Positions 50,090 through 63,400 of a stretch of DNA of 64,000 nt are shown here, piece by piece (within the stretch, counting starts at the first letter, position 1; each line of letters starts with the position of its first letter). Made by a program: the position numbers and the translations under genes. Location of the stretch: the NCBI RefSeq assembly GCF_026210795.1, contig NC_089430.1, positions 2,108,001 through 2,172,000 on the forward strand, given 5' to 3'. Under the pieces are notes generated by a model that had not been told where the DNA came from, made no database searches, and saw nothing but the letters and a program-made list of their open reading frames with translations. The DNA is from Rhizophagus irregularis (lineage: Eukaryota; Glomeromycota; Glomeromycetes; Glomerales; Glomeraceae).

Positions 50090-53000
50090 ATGGGTCAATG
50101 TATTAGTAAAGGTAAACATATAGCATTAATATAAAATATAAATTAAAATTATTCAAATTTTTAAAACAACCTTGAAATATAGTAATAGCTTTCAGTAATG
50201 TTAAAGAAATTGAAGAAAATGGCACTGAAGAATTTGAGGAAAGTGGCACCAAGGAATCTAATATCTGTAAATAATTTAATTACTAGCTGGTCTTATATAA
50301 TATGAATAATAATGAATAATAATGGAATTGCTTATTATCTTTGTTATATTGCAAATAAATAAATAATTTATAAATGATTAATAATACTATAGTTTGTAAG
50401 TTAAATCTTTAGTTCTTTATTTATTCATTTTACATGATATAATATTTAAATAACTAATTTCTTTGTTTAATTAATGATTAATTATACTACAGCTGGTAAG
50501 TTACAGTATTTAAAAATTATTTGATATTTTATATAATTCAACTAATTATATTTTCTAATTAAATAACTAGATTGTAAGTAATATATTTAATTTATTAATT
50601 TATATTTATATCTAACTAATTAGTATAATTAATAATACTACAGGGTGTAAGTTACATAATATTTGTATTTCTATTACTTACATATTATTTAAGCTAAAAA
50701 ATTCCTCATTTAAAAAATTATTTCCTTTAGATCGTAAGTTATAATTTATTTATTATTACTTATTTTATATAGTATTTACATATAATTTGAACTAATCATA
50801 TTTAAAAATTATTTAATAATATAGGGTGTAAGTTAATTATTTAATTCTATTATCACATGTTTATATAATATTTACATATAATTTACACTAACTGAATTTT
50901 TATTTATAAAATTATTTTGTAATTTCTTTTAGATTGTAAGTTATAAGCTTATTTAATTTTATTATTACTTATTCACGTTTAATTTAAACTAATTAAATTC
51001 TTTATTTAAAATTATTTAATAATATAGTTCGTAAGTTATTTATCTAATTCTTTATTTATATAATATTTACATATACTAAATTTTGTAATTTCTTTTAGAT
51101 CGTAAGTTATACTTATTTAATTCCATTATAATTTATTCATATAATATTTACATATAATTTAAACTAATAAATTCTTTATTTAAAAATTATTTAATAATAT
51201 AGGGTGTAAGTATTTTTATAATTCTATTATCACTTATTTGTATAATGTTATATATAATTTATACTAACAATTAAAAAATTATTTTGTAATTCCTATTAGA
51301 TTGTGAGTTATAAGTTATTTATTTAATTCTATTTTTACTATTTTATATAATATTTACATATAAATTTAAAAAATTATTTTGTAATTTCCTTTAGATCGTA
51401 AGTTATGTTATTTATTTAATTTATTATTACTTATTTGCATATAATTTTAACTAAATTCTTTATTTAAAACATTATTTAATAATATATATAGGGAGTAAGT
51501 TATTTATTTAATTCTTTTAACACTTATTTATATAATATTTACATATAATTTAAACACCTAAATTTTTTATTTAAAAAATTATTTTGTAATTTCTTTTAGT
51601 TGGTAAGTTATAAGTGATTTATTTAATTCTATTATTACTTATTGTTATAATTTTACATGTAATTTAAACTAACTAAATTTTTTATTTAAATAGATTGTAA
51701 GTTATAAGTTATTTATTATTACTTACTGTTAAAATATTACATGTAATTTGAACTAACTAAATTCTTTATTTATAAAATTATTTTGTAATTTTTCTTTTAG
51801 ATGGTAAGTTATGAGTTATTTATTTAATTCTATTATAACTTATTTATATAATGTTTACATATAATTCAATCTAACTAAATTCTTTATTTAAAAAATTATC
51901 TTTAGATGGTAAGTTATAAACTATTTATTTAATTTTATTATTACCATATAATTAAAACAATTCTTTATTTAAAAATTAATTAATAATATAGGGAGTAAGT
52001 TATTTATTTATACTATTATTATTTATTTATATATTATTTACATAATATTTAAACTAATTTAATTCCTTATGTAAAAAATTATTTTGTAATTTCTTTTAGA
52101 TCGTAAGTTATAAATAATTTATTTTATTTATTTAATATTTTCATATAATTAAAACTAAGTTCTTTATTAAAAAATTATTTAATAATATAGGATGTAAGTT
52201 ATTTATTTAATTCTATTATTACTTATTTATATAATATTCACATATAATTTAAATTAACTATATTCTGTATTTAAAAAATTATTTAATAACATAGGGAGTA
52301 GGTTTTTTATTCAATTCTATTATTACTTATCTATACAATATTTATATATAATTTAAACTAACTAAATTCTTTATCTAATAATACAATAGGGGGTAAATTA
52401 AATATTTAATTCTAGTAGTATTACTTATTTAAATAATATTTATATATAATATAAACTAACTATATTCTTTACTTAAAAAATTATTTTGTAATTTCCTTTA
52501 GATCGTAAGTTATAAGTTATTTATTTAATTCTATTATATAATGTTTACATATAATTTACATCAATCAAATTCTTTATTTGCAAAACTATTTAATAATATA
52601 GGGTGTAAGTTATTTATTTAATTCTATCATTACTTATTTATAATATTTATATAACTAAATTCTTCATTTAAAAAATTATTTTGTAATTTCTATTAGATCG
52701 TAAGTTATAAATTATTTATTTAATTCTAATTTTACTATTTTATATAATATTTACATATAATTTAAACTAACTAAATTCTTTATTCAAAAAATTATTTTAT
52801 AATTTCCTTTAGATCGTAAGTTATGAGTTATTTATTTAGTTTTATTATTACTTATTTATATTTACATATAGTAATTCAAACTGACTAATAAATTATTTAA
52901 TAATATAGGGTGTAAGTTATTTAATTAATTCTATTATCACTTATTTATATAATATTCACATATAATTTAAACAACTAAATTCTTTATATAAAAATTATTT

Positions 53001-56000
53001 TGTGGTTTCTTTTAGTTGGTAAGTATAAGTTATTTATTTAATTCTATTTATCTATTATTACTTATTTGTATAATATTTACATATAATTTATATCATTTAA
53101 ACTAACTAAATTCTTTATTTATAAATTATTTTGTAATTTCTTTTAGATGGTAAATTATTAATTATTTATTTAGTTCTATTATTTATATATAATTTAAACA
53201 ATTAAATCTTTATTTAAAATATTTAAAAATTATTTAATAATATAGGGAGTAAGTTATTTACTTAATTTTTATTATTATTTATTTATTTAATATTTACATA
53301 TAATTAGAACTAATTAAGTTCTTTATTTAAAAAATTATTTTGTTAATTCCTTCTTAGATTGTAAGTTATAAGTTATTTATTTAATTCTATTTTTATTTAT
53401 TTATATAATATTTACATATAATTTAAACTAATTAAATTCTTTATTTAAAAATTATTTTGTAATTTTTTTTAGATGGCAAGTTATAAATAATTTATTTTAT
53501 TTATATAATATTTTCATATAATTAAAACTAAGTTCTTTACTAAAAAATTATTTAATAATATAGGATGTAAGTTATTATTTAATTCTAGTATTACTTATTT
53601 ATATAATATTCACATATAATTTAAACTAACTAAATTCTTTATTTAAAAAATTATTTTGTAATTTATTTTAGTTGGTGAGTTATAAGTTATTTATTCAATC
53701 TATTATTACTTATTGTTATATTTACACATAATTTAAACTAACTAAATTCTTTATTTAAAACACTATTTTGTAATTTCTTTTAGATTGTAAGTTATAAATT
53801 ATTTAATTCTATTATTACTCATTTATATAATATTTACATATTATTTAAACTAACTAAATTCAAATTCTTTATTTAAAAATTGGTTTGTAATATCTTTTAG
53901 ATCGTAAGCTTTAATTTATTTATTTAATTCTATTATTACTTAATTATATAATACTTACATATGATAAAACAATTCTTTATTTAAAAATTATTTAATAATA
54001 TAGGGAGTAAGTTATTTATTTAATTCTATTATTTGTATAATCTTTACATATAATTAAACTAATTAAATTCTTTATTTAAACAATTATTTAACAACATAGA
54101 GAGTAGGTTTCTTATTTAATTCTATTATTACTTATTTATATAATATTTAAATTAAACTATTTTTTTAAAGTTTAAACTAAACTAAATTATTTATTTAAAA
54201 ATTATTTTGCAATTTTTTTAGATCGTAAGTAATAAGTTATTTATTTAATTCTATTTTTATTATTTTATATAATATTTACATATAATTTAAACTAATTAAA
54301 TTCTTTAATTTCTTTTAGATCGTAAGTTATAAATTATTTATTTAGTTCTGCTATTTATTTATATATAATTTAAACTAATTATATTCTTTATTTAAAAAAT
54401 TATTTAATAATATAGAGTGTAAGTTATTTATTATTACCTATTCATGTAATATTTACATTTAGTTTAAATTAACTAAATTCTTTATTTAAATAATAATTTT
54501 GTAATTTCTTTTAGATGGTAAGTTACAAATGATCTATTTAATTCTATTATTACTTATTTATATAATATTACATATAATTTAAACTAATTAAATTCTTTAT
54601 TAAAAAAATTATTTTGTAATTTCTTTTAGATCGTAAGTTTATTCTGTTGTTACATATTTGTAATATTTACATATAATTTAAACTAACTAAATTCTTTATT
54701 TAAAAAATTATAAATATTATTTAATAATATAGCTTGTAAGTTATTTGTTGTTTCTAATTGTTATATATTATATATAATATTTATTTATTAACTGAATTCT
54801 TTCATTTAAAAATTTCTGTCACTTTAGTTGGTAAGTTATGAAATATAGTTTTTTTATTATTATATATATTTATACAAAAACTGATGACATATATTATATT
54901 AAATTCCAATTTAAATTAGAGTAAGTGTTAATTTTAATCTTTAATTTATTATAAACTTTAATATAATTTTAATTGATTAAATTTATAGATTTGGAAAAAG
55001 TGGAAATACAATTATAGATGAATTTATTTTTGAAAAAAAGTTAAAATGGATTCCTTATAATAAATTTAAAAATATTGAATATCTTGATAAAGGAGGATTT
55101 AGTACTATATACAAAGCTACTTGGTTAAATAATAATAATGATAAAGAAATAATTCTTAAATGTCATGATAATTTAAATGATAATTTAAATGAATTTTTAA
55201 ATGAAGTATGATATTATATTATTTATTTCTTTTAATTTAATTTACAATTTATTTATTAATTAATATGTTATTATTTTATAGTGGAAATATCATGAAAGCT
55301 GTTTAGATTCATATGATATTATTTATTTTTATGGATTTACAAAAAAACCGGATACTTTGAAATATATGGTAGTAATGGATTATGCAAACAAAGGTAATTT
55401 AAGAGGAAACCTAACAAGAATAATCAAAAATAATTGGAATCAAAAGTTATATATGTTGTATGAAATTATTTCTGGGCTTATTAATATACATAAACAAAAT
55501 CTTATTCATTGTGATCTTCATGATGGAAATATTTTAAATCATAATGAGAGTAAAATTTATATTAGTGATTTAGGATTATGCAAACCTATAAAATCATTTT
55601 TGAAAAAGTATAGTATTTATGGTGTTGTACCATTTATGGCACCTGAAATTTTAAGAGGCAAACCTTATACCCCAGCTAGTGATATATACAGTTTTTCTAT
55701 GATTATGTGGGAATTTACATCTGGGATACCACCATTTAATAATAGAGCACATGGTATTCAACTTAGTTTAGATATTTGTGAAGGTGAACGTCCTGAAATT
55801 ATTGAAAATACTCCACAATGTTATGTAGATTTGATGAAAAGATGTTGGGATGAAAATCCATTAAAAAGGCCATCTTCTGAAATAGTTTTAAATATTATTA
55901 AAGAATGGATATTTCTTCCTTATGACAGGAAAATTGAAGATATTAATGAAGAATTAAAATGCAATATTATGGAATTCATAAATGCACCAATAGGGCATAA

Positions 56001-56175
56001 CAATCTTACTACTGAATCTCATCCACAGGCTTGTTATACAGGTCGCTTACTTGATTTTACTAGTAAAAAATTGAATGAAATTCTTGAAAGTAAAAACTCA
56101 CAAGCTAGTATAAAATTGAATGAAATGTCATTAAGTGAAGATTTGAATGAGTATAAAATTGAAGATTTGAAGTAA
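50090..56175 (+). CDS. Myristoylation-signal TKL kinase with a 45-unit micro-exon linker
   Basis: Exon 1 (50090-50111) encodes MGQCISK, a typical N-myristoylation start with a palmitoylatable Cys4, so membrane anchoring is likely. Exon 2 (50183-50266) is acidic (KEIEENGTEEFEES). Then come 45 triplet exons, a possible single-base exon at 54920, and kinase exons 54989-55205 and 55282-56175 (stop at 56173). The predicted total is 450 residues. The kinase has a GGFSTIYKA loop, beta3 lysine in IILK, HCDLHDGN (the HRD arginine is replaced by Cys), SDLGLC for DFG, MAPE and CWDENPLKRP. Without the triplets a gene model would either stop at exon 2 (ICK*) or begin at the kinase. The non-RD loop suggests constitutive or weak activity. 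The kinase part is certain; joining it to MGQCISK through the array is inference from splice signals and frame. Confidence 0.65.
50393..54830 (+). repeat. Tandem array of 45 three-base micro-exons (~100 bp period)
   Basis: Triplets lie between AG and GT at 50393, 50493, 50571, 50644, 50731, 50825, 50933, 51028, 51099, 51203, 51300, 51395, 51492, 51600, 51694, 51801, 51906, 51992, 52100, 52191, 52295, 52390, 52502, 52602, 52697, 52813, 52909, 53016, 53147, 53246, 53358, 53473, 53564, 53672, 53784, 53901, 54004, 54100, 54222, 54319, 54416, 54515, 54630, 54733 and 54828. Spacing is 71-131, mean about 101. Donors are gtaagt-like except gcaagt after 53473. Two unit types alternate irregularly: one ends in ttcttttag before atc, att, atg or ttg; the other ends in aataatatag before ggt, gga or gat. 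Many units keep aaactaactaaattc, a branch-site candidate about 45 bases before the acceptor. Confidence 0.85.
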
Positions 56176-59100
56176 TTAGGTATGCAATATAGTATATACA
56201 AAAATTAATTTTGAAAATTGTTTATATGAAATTAATTTCACTTATTTAATTATTTAGATATTAAAACAGATGAAAATTTACTTGTGTTTTAAAAAAGTTT
56301 TATAGTTTTTTATAAGTGATATTTGATATTATGCATTTAACAAAAATTGTTCTTTATTTTATTCCTTTAGATTTATTATTTATTCATTAAAGGCTAGAGT
56401 AGTAAAATTCTTAGTTTGTAATTTAAATAATTCCTTTTTTTTATATTTTATCAAAATATTAAATATATGTATTCTCTTAGAATTATTTAAACACTAAGGC
56501 TATCATAGTAGTAAATATTTTACAAATTAATTAGTTTGTAATTTAAATAAATCTTTTTTTAATTATTTTAAAAATATAAATTATCATTTATCAGAATGAT
56601 TAAACATACAAACAATTTTCAATATATAAAATTAAAATAGATAATTTGTAAATTTCTTATGTTTATTTTCAAGACTGATGATAATATTAATTAAAATTTC
56701 AGTTAGTACCAAAATTTCTAAATCAGGTAAAAAATTTTACAGATCGTTAACATAAAAATCAGACGTTTAGCTCATGGGTTGAACCGGTTGATTTCAATCA
56801 CTGACTAAAATAAAATTTAAATATAAAAAAAATTCTAAAACGACAAAAAATTGGCTAAAATAGTAAAATGTATTTTCTAAATAAAATCTTTTAACTTTAG
56901 TTCTTTACATATAGAAATTAATAACTTATAAAATTTTCTTTAAAGTTCCAGATACAAACTATGTTATATAATTTTTATGCTCCAATTCTACATAATCTAA
57001 TTCCTTTAAATACAACTTATGATGAAAACTACTGTAAATCCAGTGCGAAAAAAGATAAAATAAAATGTGCATTTTTATTGGCTGGAGATCATGTGGCGGA
57101 CAGAGTCAGGTGATCATTTTTTTTTTGTAACAGACAAACTTACATTATGGTCAAAATCTGACATAAAACAAATAAATAAATTAAGGTCAAAATCGGTTCT
57201 ATACTTGTTTTATTATATCCTTTAAATATGATGAGAATAAATATTATATTGCAGAAATGAATAATTACGTATACAAAAAATGTTTCAGGAGTTTTTTTTT
57301 TGGCAAATAGGGTTAGAAAATTTCACAAAATACAGAATAATTTTCATTGTAAATTATTCCCTATATTGATGTTATCAAAGTTTAAATAAAATTACTAAAG
57401 TATACGTTCATATTTTATAATCAATGACCGTATCTTATTTTAATTCAAAGGTCCTATTTTAACTTTAAATAAATAATCCTTTACAATACATATTTGAATC
57501 ATGATATAAAATTTTCGGGTTTATGAACTCGAGGAATACTATTTAATTTTTTGTTTTTCGTCATAAAGGTTATATCTATCTAAATTGCACGTGTTGTGCG
57601 ATCTGTGGACGTGAACTTTATTGTTGTATATCTTTGGTATTTGGTATGTGCACTTTATAAATATCTGTACCACTGTGCAGAAAATACTCATTAAAGAGAG
57701 TTTAAAAAACAAATTATATATCATGCTAAGAATACACACGCTTTACAATAGTATACTGCTAATTGCTACATAATTAACGAATAGTAATAATTTATTAAAC
57801 AAACATTAGTATTTACGATTGCAAATTTATGTATTCAACAAATATAATATTTCACCCAGTATATATTGAATGAGATTTTTGTCCTCGATATTTAAATTAA
57901 ATTAAACTAAATTTAAACAAAATCCGTATAAATATACAGGATATTTTATATTTTTCCAAATCACTAAATATAACTGAAAATAATATTACTAGGTGTAACC
58001 TGTCGCGTTGCGCCGGGATAATACTTGCCCATCAAGTAAGAGAGTAATAATAACACACTTATCAGTTATATTTTATTTACCATGCAGTGTGAATAGGTCT
58101 AGTTTTTACTATTAGTCGGAAATAATTTTAATAAATTACAAGTTTTATACAGTATATGAAATATTATTTATTATTAAATGCAAATTTTATTTCACGAAAC
58201 AAATGTTGCAGTATTGCGAAATTTACAAATTCATTACAAAAACAATTTTTGTATAAGTAGTTTATTGTTACATTGTTACAAAAAAAACTTTTTTTTTTAT
58301 CTTAAAAAATTCCATTGTAGCATTAAAAAAATTACATCCTCTGTTGAAATTTGAAAAAAAATACATATATATTGTTAGTTATCATATCTCAAAGAAATTC
58401 ATTATAGCAATCTATTGTTATAGAAAAAAAAATCTAACTAATTAAAATGAAAAAAAAAATTCCCAGGAAAATTAATTATAACGATCTATTACAAAAATAA
58501 ATAAATAAGTAATTATGTTTGAGCTTGATACAACCTAAAAAATGATATTATTAATAATAAGAATCGGAAAAAAACCATGGCGCCACAACATCGATCTGAT
58601 CACTGATCCAAACCTAAATGGTGAAAGAATGTATTCGGAAAAAAAATAAAGCCAAACCGAAAAAAGAGAAGGGGAAAAAAATTTTCGGATTTGAAAAAAG
58701 CCAACCGGGAAAAAAAAAAGGTGTTTCGAAAGAGAAAAGACGAAATTTGAAAAAAAAGAAAGAACCAAAAGTAAAAGATTGGTTCAAGAAAAAAAAATGA
58801 AAATTAAGAAATAATAAATATTTGGAAAAAAAAAATTCTGATTAAAAATTTCATTAACCGGAATTGGATTAGATGTACAACATGACTTTGCCGATCAAGC
58901 GGGTCTTAACTATAAAGAATACGGATCAGCAATTCAAAATTAATTTATAAAGGCTAATCAATTACAGTATATAGATTTTTTTGATTATATAGATTAATAA
59001 TATTCGTAATTGACCGATCGACTGCGAATTTTTTTTAAAAAAGATTTTTACTGTAATAAAATTATTTCTGATTAATAGTTCAACGCCCGTTTGATTATCA

Positions 59101-60370
59101 AGCTGAAATGGTTATCTGTTAAAAAAGAAAAATTAATTTCGTAAAAAATCACTTTGACCGGATCCTTAAATTGTTTAGCTGAAAAGAATTTTTAATAAAT
59201 ATACACGTACAGTATTTTCATAGAAACAACTTTTTAAAAAATAATGTATTTTAATTAACAGCAGGTTCATACATAGAAAATAGCTAAGATAAGAGTAGCA
59301 GGTCAAAAGAAATAATTTATAGTTCAAGTTTTATGATAAAATTGGATAAAAAAAATTTGTAAATTTTTTACGCATTTTTTAAGTAATTATATTTTGATTT
59401 TAATGACCGTAACCGTAATTGTCAGATTTTTTTTAAAAAAAATGAATTGAAAGAATTAAAATTTCTATTCTTAATTTTTTTTTTTTTACTAAACAATTTT
59501 TGGTTATACGCTATTATTTCTTTACAATTATGATTCACCTATTTTAATTTCTTATGCGAAACTGCGAATATTTTATATTTTGAAACATTTTTTTTTGTCC
59601 TATAAGTCACGTTTTATTTAATAAACGACGATGAGATTTTATATAATAAAAAAAATTCAAACTTAAAAGGTTAATAAAAAGAATAAACAAAAAAATAAAA
59701 AAAAGTGATTATTGTGAAAAGTAACTTAAACATAAATGGAAATCATAAACACGATCCATACGAACCAAGTTTTTTCTTCGACTTTTCATTAAGAAAATGA
59801 AAGAAATTTTTTCAAATAAAAAATGAAAATTAAAAACGTGCAAATGAATAATAATAACATGGCTATATCGTTTAATAAATTTTACCAAGAATTAAAAAGG
59901 ATTGAATATATTATTTATTCATATATCCTGAAACAAATAATGAAAGAGATCATAGGTATTAAAATATTTACAACATGTATCATTTAAAAAGTGTTCATAA
60001 CCTACTCATATTTTTCAGAATTTCTTTTAGTTAGTGTAAATTGGTGACACGTAGTTTATTTTTAAATGTAAAGTATGACAGTGTCAATGACTTACTAAAA
60101 TGGTAATCATTTATACATTGAAGTAACAAATCACCGTTTGCCAAGAATTTTGTGTAATACAACTTACCGTTACTGCGCTCAGTGCGCTGAAATGCTAAAT
60201 TAAAAATTTTCTTTCTTTTTTTTTTTTGTTATGGGAAGAGCTCGAAATTTGTGGAGGACCAGGTTCTATACCTTATTTCAACGCCGAATGCATAATTCAA
60301 TCGTATTACGCAAATCCAACAATGTAAGTCACATGACATGCATATCACGTGATAATTTACATTTTCTATT
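56176..60370. other. Gene-free interval
   Basis: No supported gene. A purine-rich stretch at 58618-58800 gives a lysine-rich open frame that looks like low-complexity DNA. A G+C patch at about 57990-58010 (cctgtcgcgttgcgccggg) is unexplained. Confidence 0.4.
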
Positions 60371-60377
60371 TATATAA
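60371..60377 (+). promoter_or_regulatory. TATA box of the cassette kinase gene
   Basis: tatataa lies about 115 bases upstream of the ATG at 60487, after a tatcacgtgata palindrome at about 60341-60352 that could bind a bHLH-type factor. Confidence 0.45.
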
Positions 60378-60486
60378 CCTCGGTCCGAAACAATATCTTT
60401 TCCACTTTTTAACCCGCACAACTTGTTTTAGCTTTTTTTATATCCCCTCAATTTGAATTTGTTTATAAATTACAAAAGTTCTGCTC

Positions 60487-63400
60487 ATGGATTCTTTTGG
60501 GCTAATTAAGCCATCAGATGCTAGCGAGATATGTGAAAAATGTTATTACATATGTTATGCAATGCGATTTCAACAAAATTTCAAAAATTGGACTAGTGGT
60601 AATGATAATATTGATAAATTTATTCAAGATACTCAGTTATCAGCTCATGAAGATGTAAGGGAAGTATTGGAATGGATACCTTATGATAGGTTGTATAATA
60701 TTAAATATATTGCAAAAGATGAGTTTGGTAAAGGTAAAGTATATAGAGCAAATTGGATTGATGGATATATAAGTGATTATGAAGACGATGAAAGTTTGGA
60801 TAGTGAAAGCAAAAATTGGATAAGAGAAGGATGCAATATGTTTGTGAATTTGAAGAGTTTAAATACTCCAAATATTCTTACATTGGAATTTATAAATAAG
60901 GTATATATAAGTTTATGTTAATTACATAACAAAATTATGAATATTTTATTTTTCTAAATATTATTACATTTGTAGATTAAAATTGAACATGAATTTTATG
61001 GAATAACTTTGGATTCAGAAACAAGAAATTATATGGTGGTTTTGAATAATAAATGTAAAGAGTGTAATGAAATGTGTAATTCAATATACTTTCAACAAAA
61101 TTTTGAAAATTGGACTAGTGGTAATGATAATATTGATAAATTTATTCAAAATACACAGTTATTAGCTCATAAAGATGTAAGAGTAGCATTAGAATGGATA
61201 CCTTATGATAGATTTCATGATATTAAATATATTGCAAAAGATGAAGTATATAGGGCAAATTGGATTGATGGAAATATATATTATTATTACTATGGTACTA
61301 GTAAAAGTTGGGATAATAAAAATCAAAATTGGATAAGAAAAGGATGCAATATGTTTGTGAATTTGAAGAGTTTAAACACTCCAAATATTCTTACGTTAGA
61401 ATTTATAAATAAGGTATAAGTTTAAGTTAATTACATAACAAAATTATAAATATTTTATTTTTCTAATATATTATTACATTTGTAGATTAAAATTGAACAT
61501 GAATTTTATGGAATAACTTGGGATTCAAAAACAAAAAATTATATAATGGTTTTGAATAATAAATGTAACAAGTGTAATAAAATGTGTAATTCAATATACT
61601 TTCAACAAAATTTTGAAAATTGGACTAGTGGTAATGATAATATCGATAAATCTATTCAAAATACACAGTTATTAGCTCATATAGATGTAAGAGTAGCATT
61701 AGAATGGATACCTTATGAAAGATTGTATAATATTAAATATATTTCAAAAGATGAGTTTGGTAAAATATATAGAGCAAATTGGACTGATGGATATATTTGG
61801 TATTGGGTTAATAAAAATCAAAATTGGATAAGAGAAGGATGCAATATGTTTGTGAATTTGAAGAGTTTAAATACTCCAAATATTCTTACATTAGAATTTA
61901 TAAATAAGGTATAAGTTTCAGTTAATTAGTACATAACAAACTTATAAATATTTTATTTTTCTAATATATTATTACATTTGTAGATTAAAATTGAACATGA
62001 ATTTTATGGAATAACTTGGGATTCAGAAATAAAAAATTATATGATGGTTTTGAATAATAAATGTAAAGAGTGTAATAAAATGTGTAATTCAATATACTTT
62101 CGACAAAATTTTGAAAATTGGACTAGTAGTAATGATAATATCGATAAATCTATTCAAAATACACAGTTATTAGCTCATAAAGATGTAAGAATAGCATTAG
62201 AATGGATACCTTATGATAGATTGTATAATATTAAATATATTTCAAAAGATGAGTTTGGTAAAATATATAGAGCAAATTGGACTGATGGATATATAAGATA
62301 TGATAAAAGTTATGAAAGTTGGAATAATAATAATCAAAATTGGATAAGAGAAGGATGCAATATGTTTGTGAATTTGAAGAGTTTAAATACTCCAAATATT
62401 CTTACATTAGAATTTATAAATAAGGTATAAGTTAATTACATAACAAAATTATAAATATTTTATTTTCTAATATATTATTACATTTGTAGATTAAAATTGA
62501 ACATGAATTTTATGGTATAACTTGGGATTCAGAAATAAAAAATTATATGATGGTTTTGAATAATAAATGTAAAGAGTGTAATAAAATATGTAATTCAATG
62601 TACTTTCAACAAAATTTTGAAAATTGGACTAGTGGTAATGATAATATCGATAAATCTATTCAAAATACACAGTTATTAGCTCATAAGGATGTAAGATTAG
62701 CATTAGAATGGATACCTTATAATAAATTGTATAATATAAAATATATTTCAAAAGATGAGTTTGGTAAAATATATAGAGCAAATTGGACTGATGGATATAT
62801 TTGGTATTGGGTTAATAAAAATCCAAATTGGATAAGAGAAGGATGCAATATGTTTGTGAATTTGAAGAGTCTAAATACTCAAAATATTCTTACATTGGAA
62901 TTTATAAATAAGGTATAAGTTTAAGTTAATTTGTACATAACAAAATTATAAATATTTTATTTTTTTAATATATTATTACATTTGTAGATTAAAATTGAAC
63001 ATGAATTTTATGGAATAACTTGGGATTCAGAAATAAAAAATTATATGATGGTTTTGAATAATAAATGTAAAGAGTGTAATAAAATGTGTAATTCAATATA
63101 CTTTCAACAAAATTTTGAAAATTGGACTAGTGGTAATGATAATATCGATAAATCTATTCAAAATACACAGCTATTAGCTCATAAAGATGTAAGAGTAACA
63201 TTAGAATGGATACCTTATGATAGATTGTATAATATTAAATATATTTCAAAAGATGAGTTTGGTAAAATATATAGAGCAAATTGGACTGATGGATATATAA
63301 GATATTATGAAAGTTATGGAAGTTATCAAAGTTGGAATAATAAAAATCAAAATTGGATAAGAGAAGGATGCAATATGTTTGTGAATTTGAAGAGTTTAAA

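Noticed and set aside
50281-50292. An additional triplet site, ctag-ctg-gtct, before the array
   Set aside because: It would leave an intron of about 20 bases and its donor lacks the gtaag pattern.
50393-54830. CRISPR-like regular array
   Set aside because: The even ~100 bp spacing is suggestive, but the conserved core is a pair of splice sites, there are no unique spacers between identical repeats, and the setting is eukaryotic.
58618-58800. Lysine-rich open frame
   Set aside because: Purine-rich tract without family features; likely chance.
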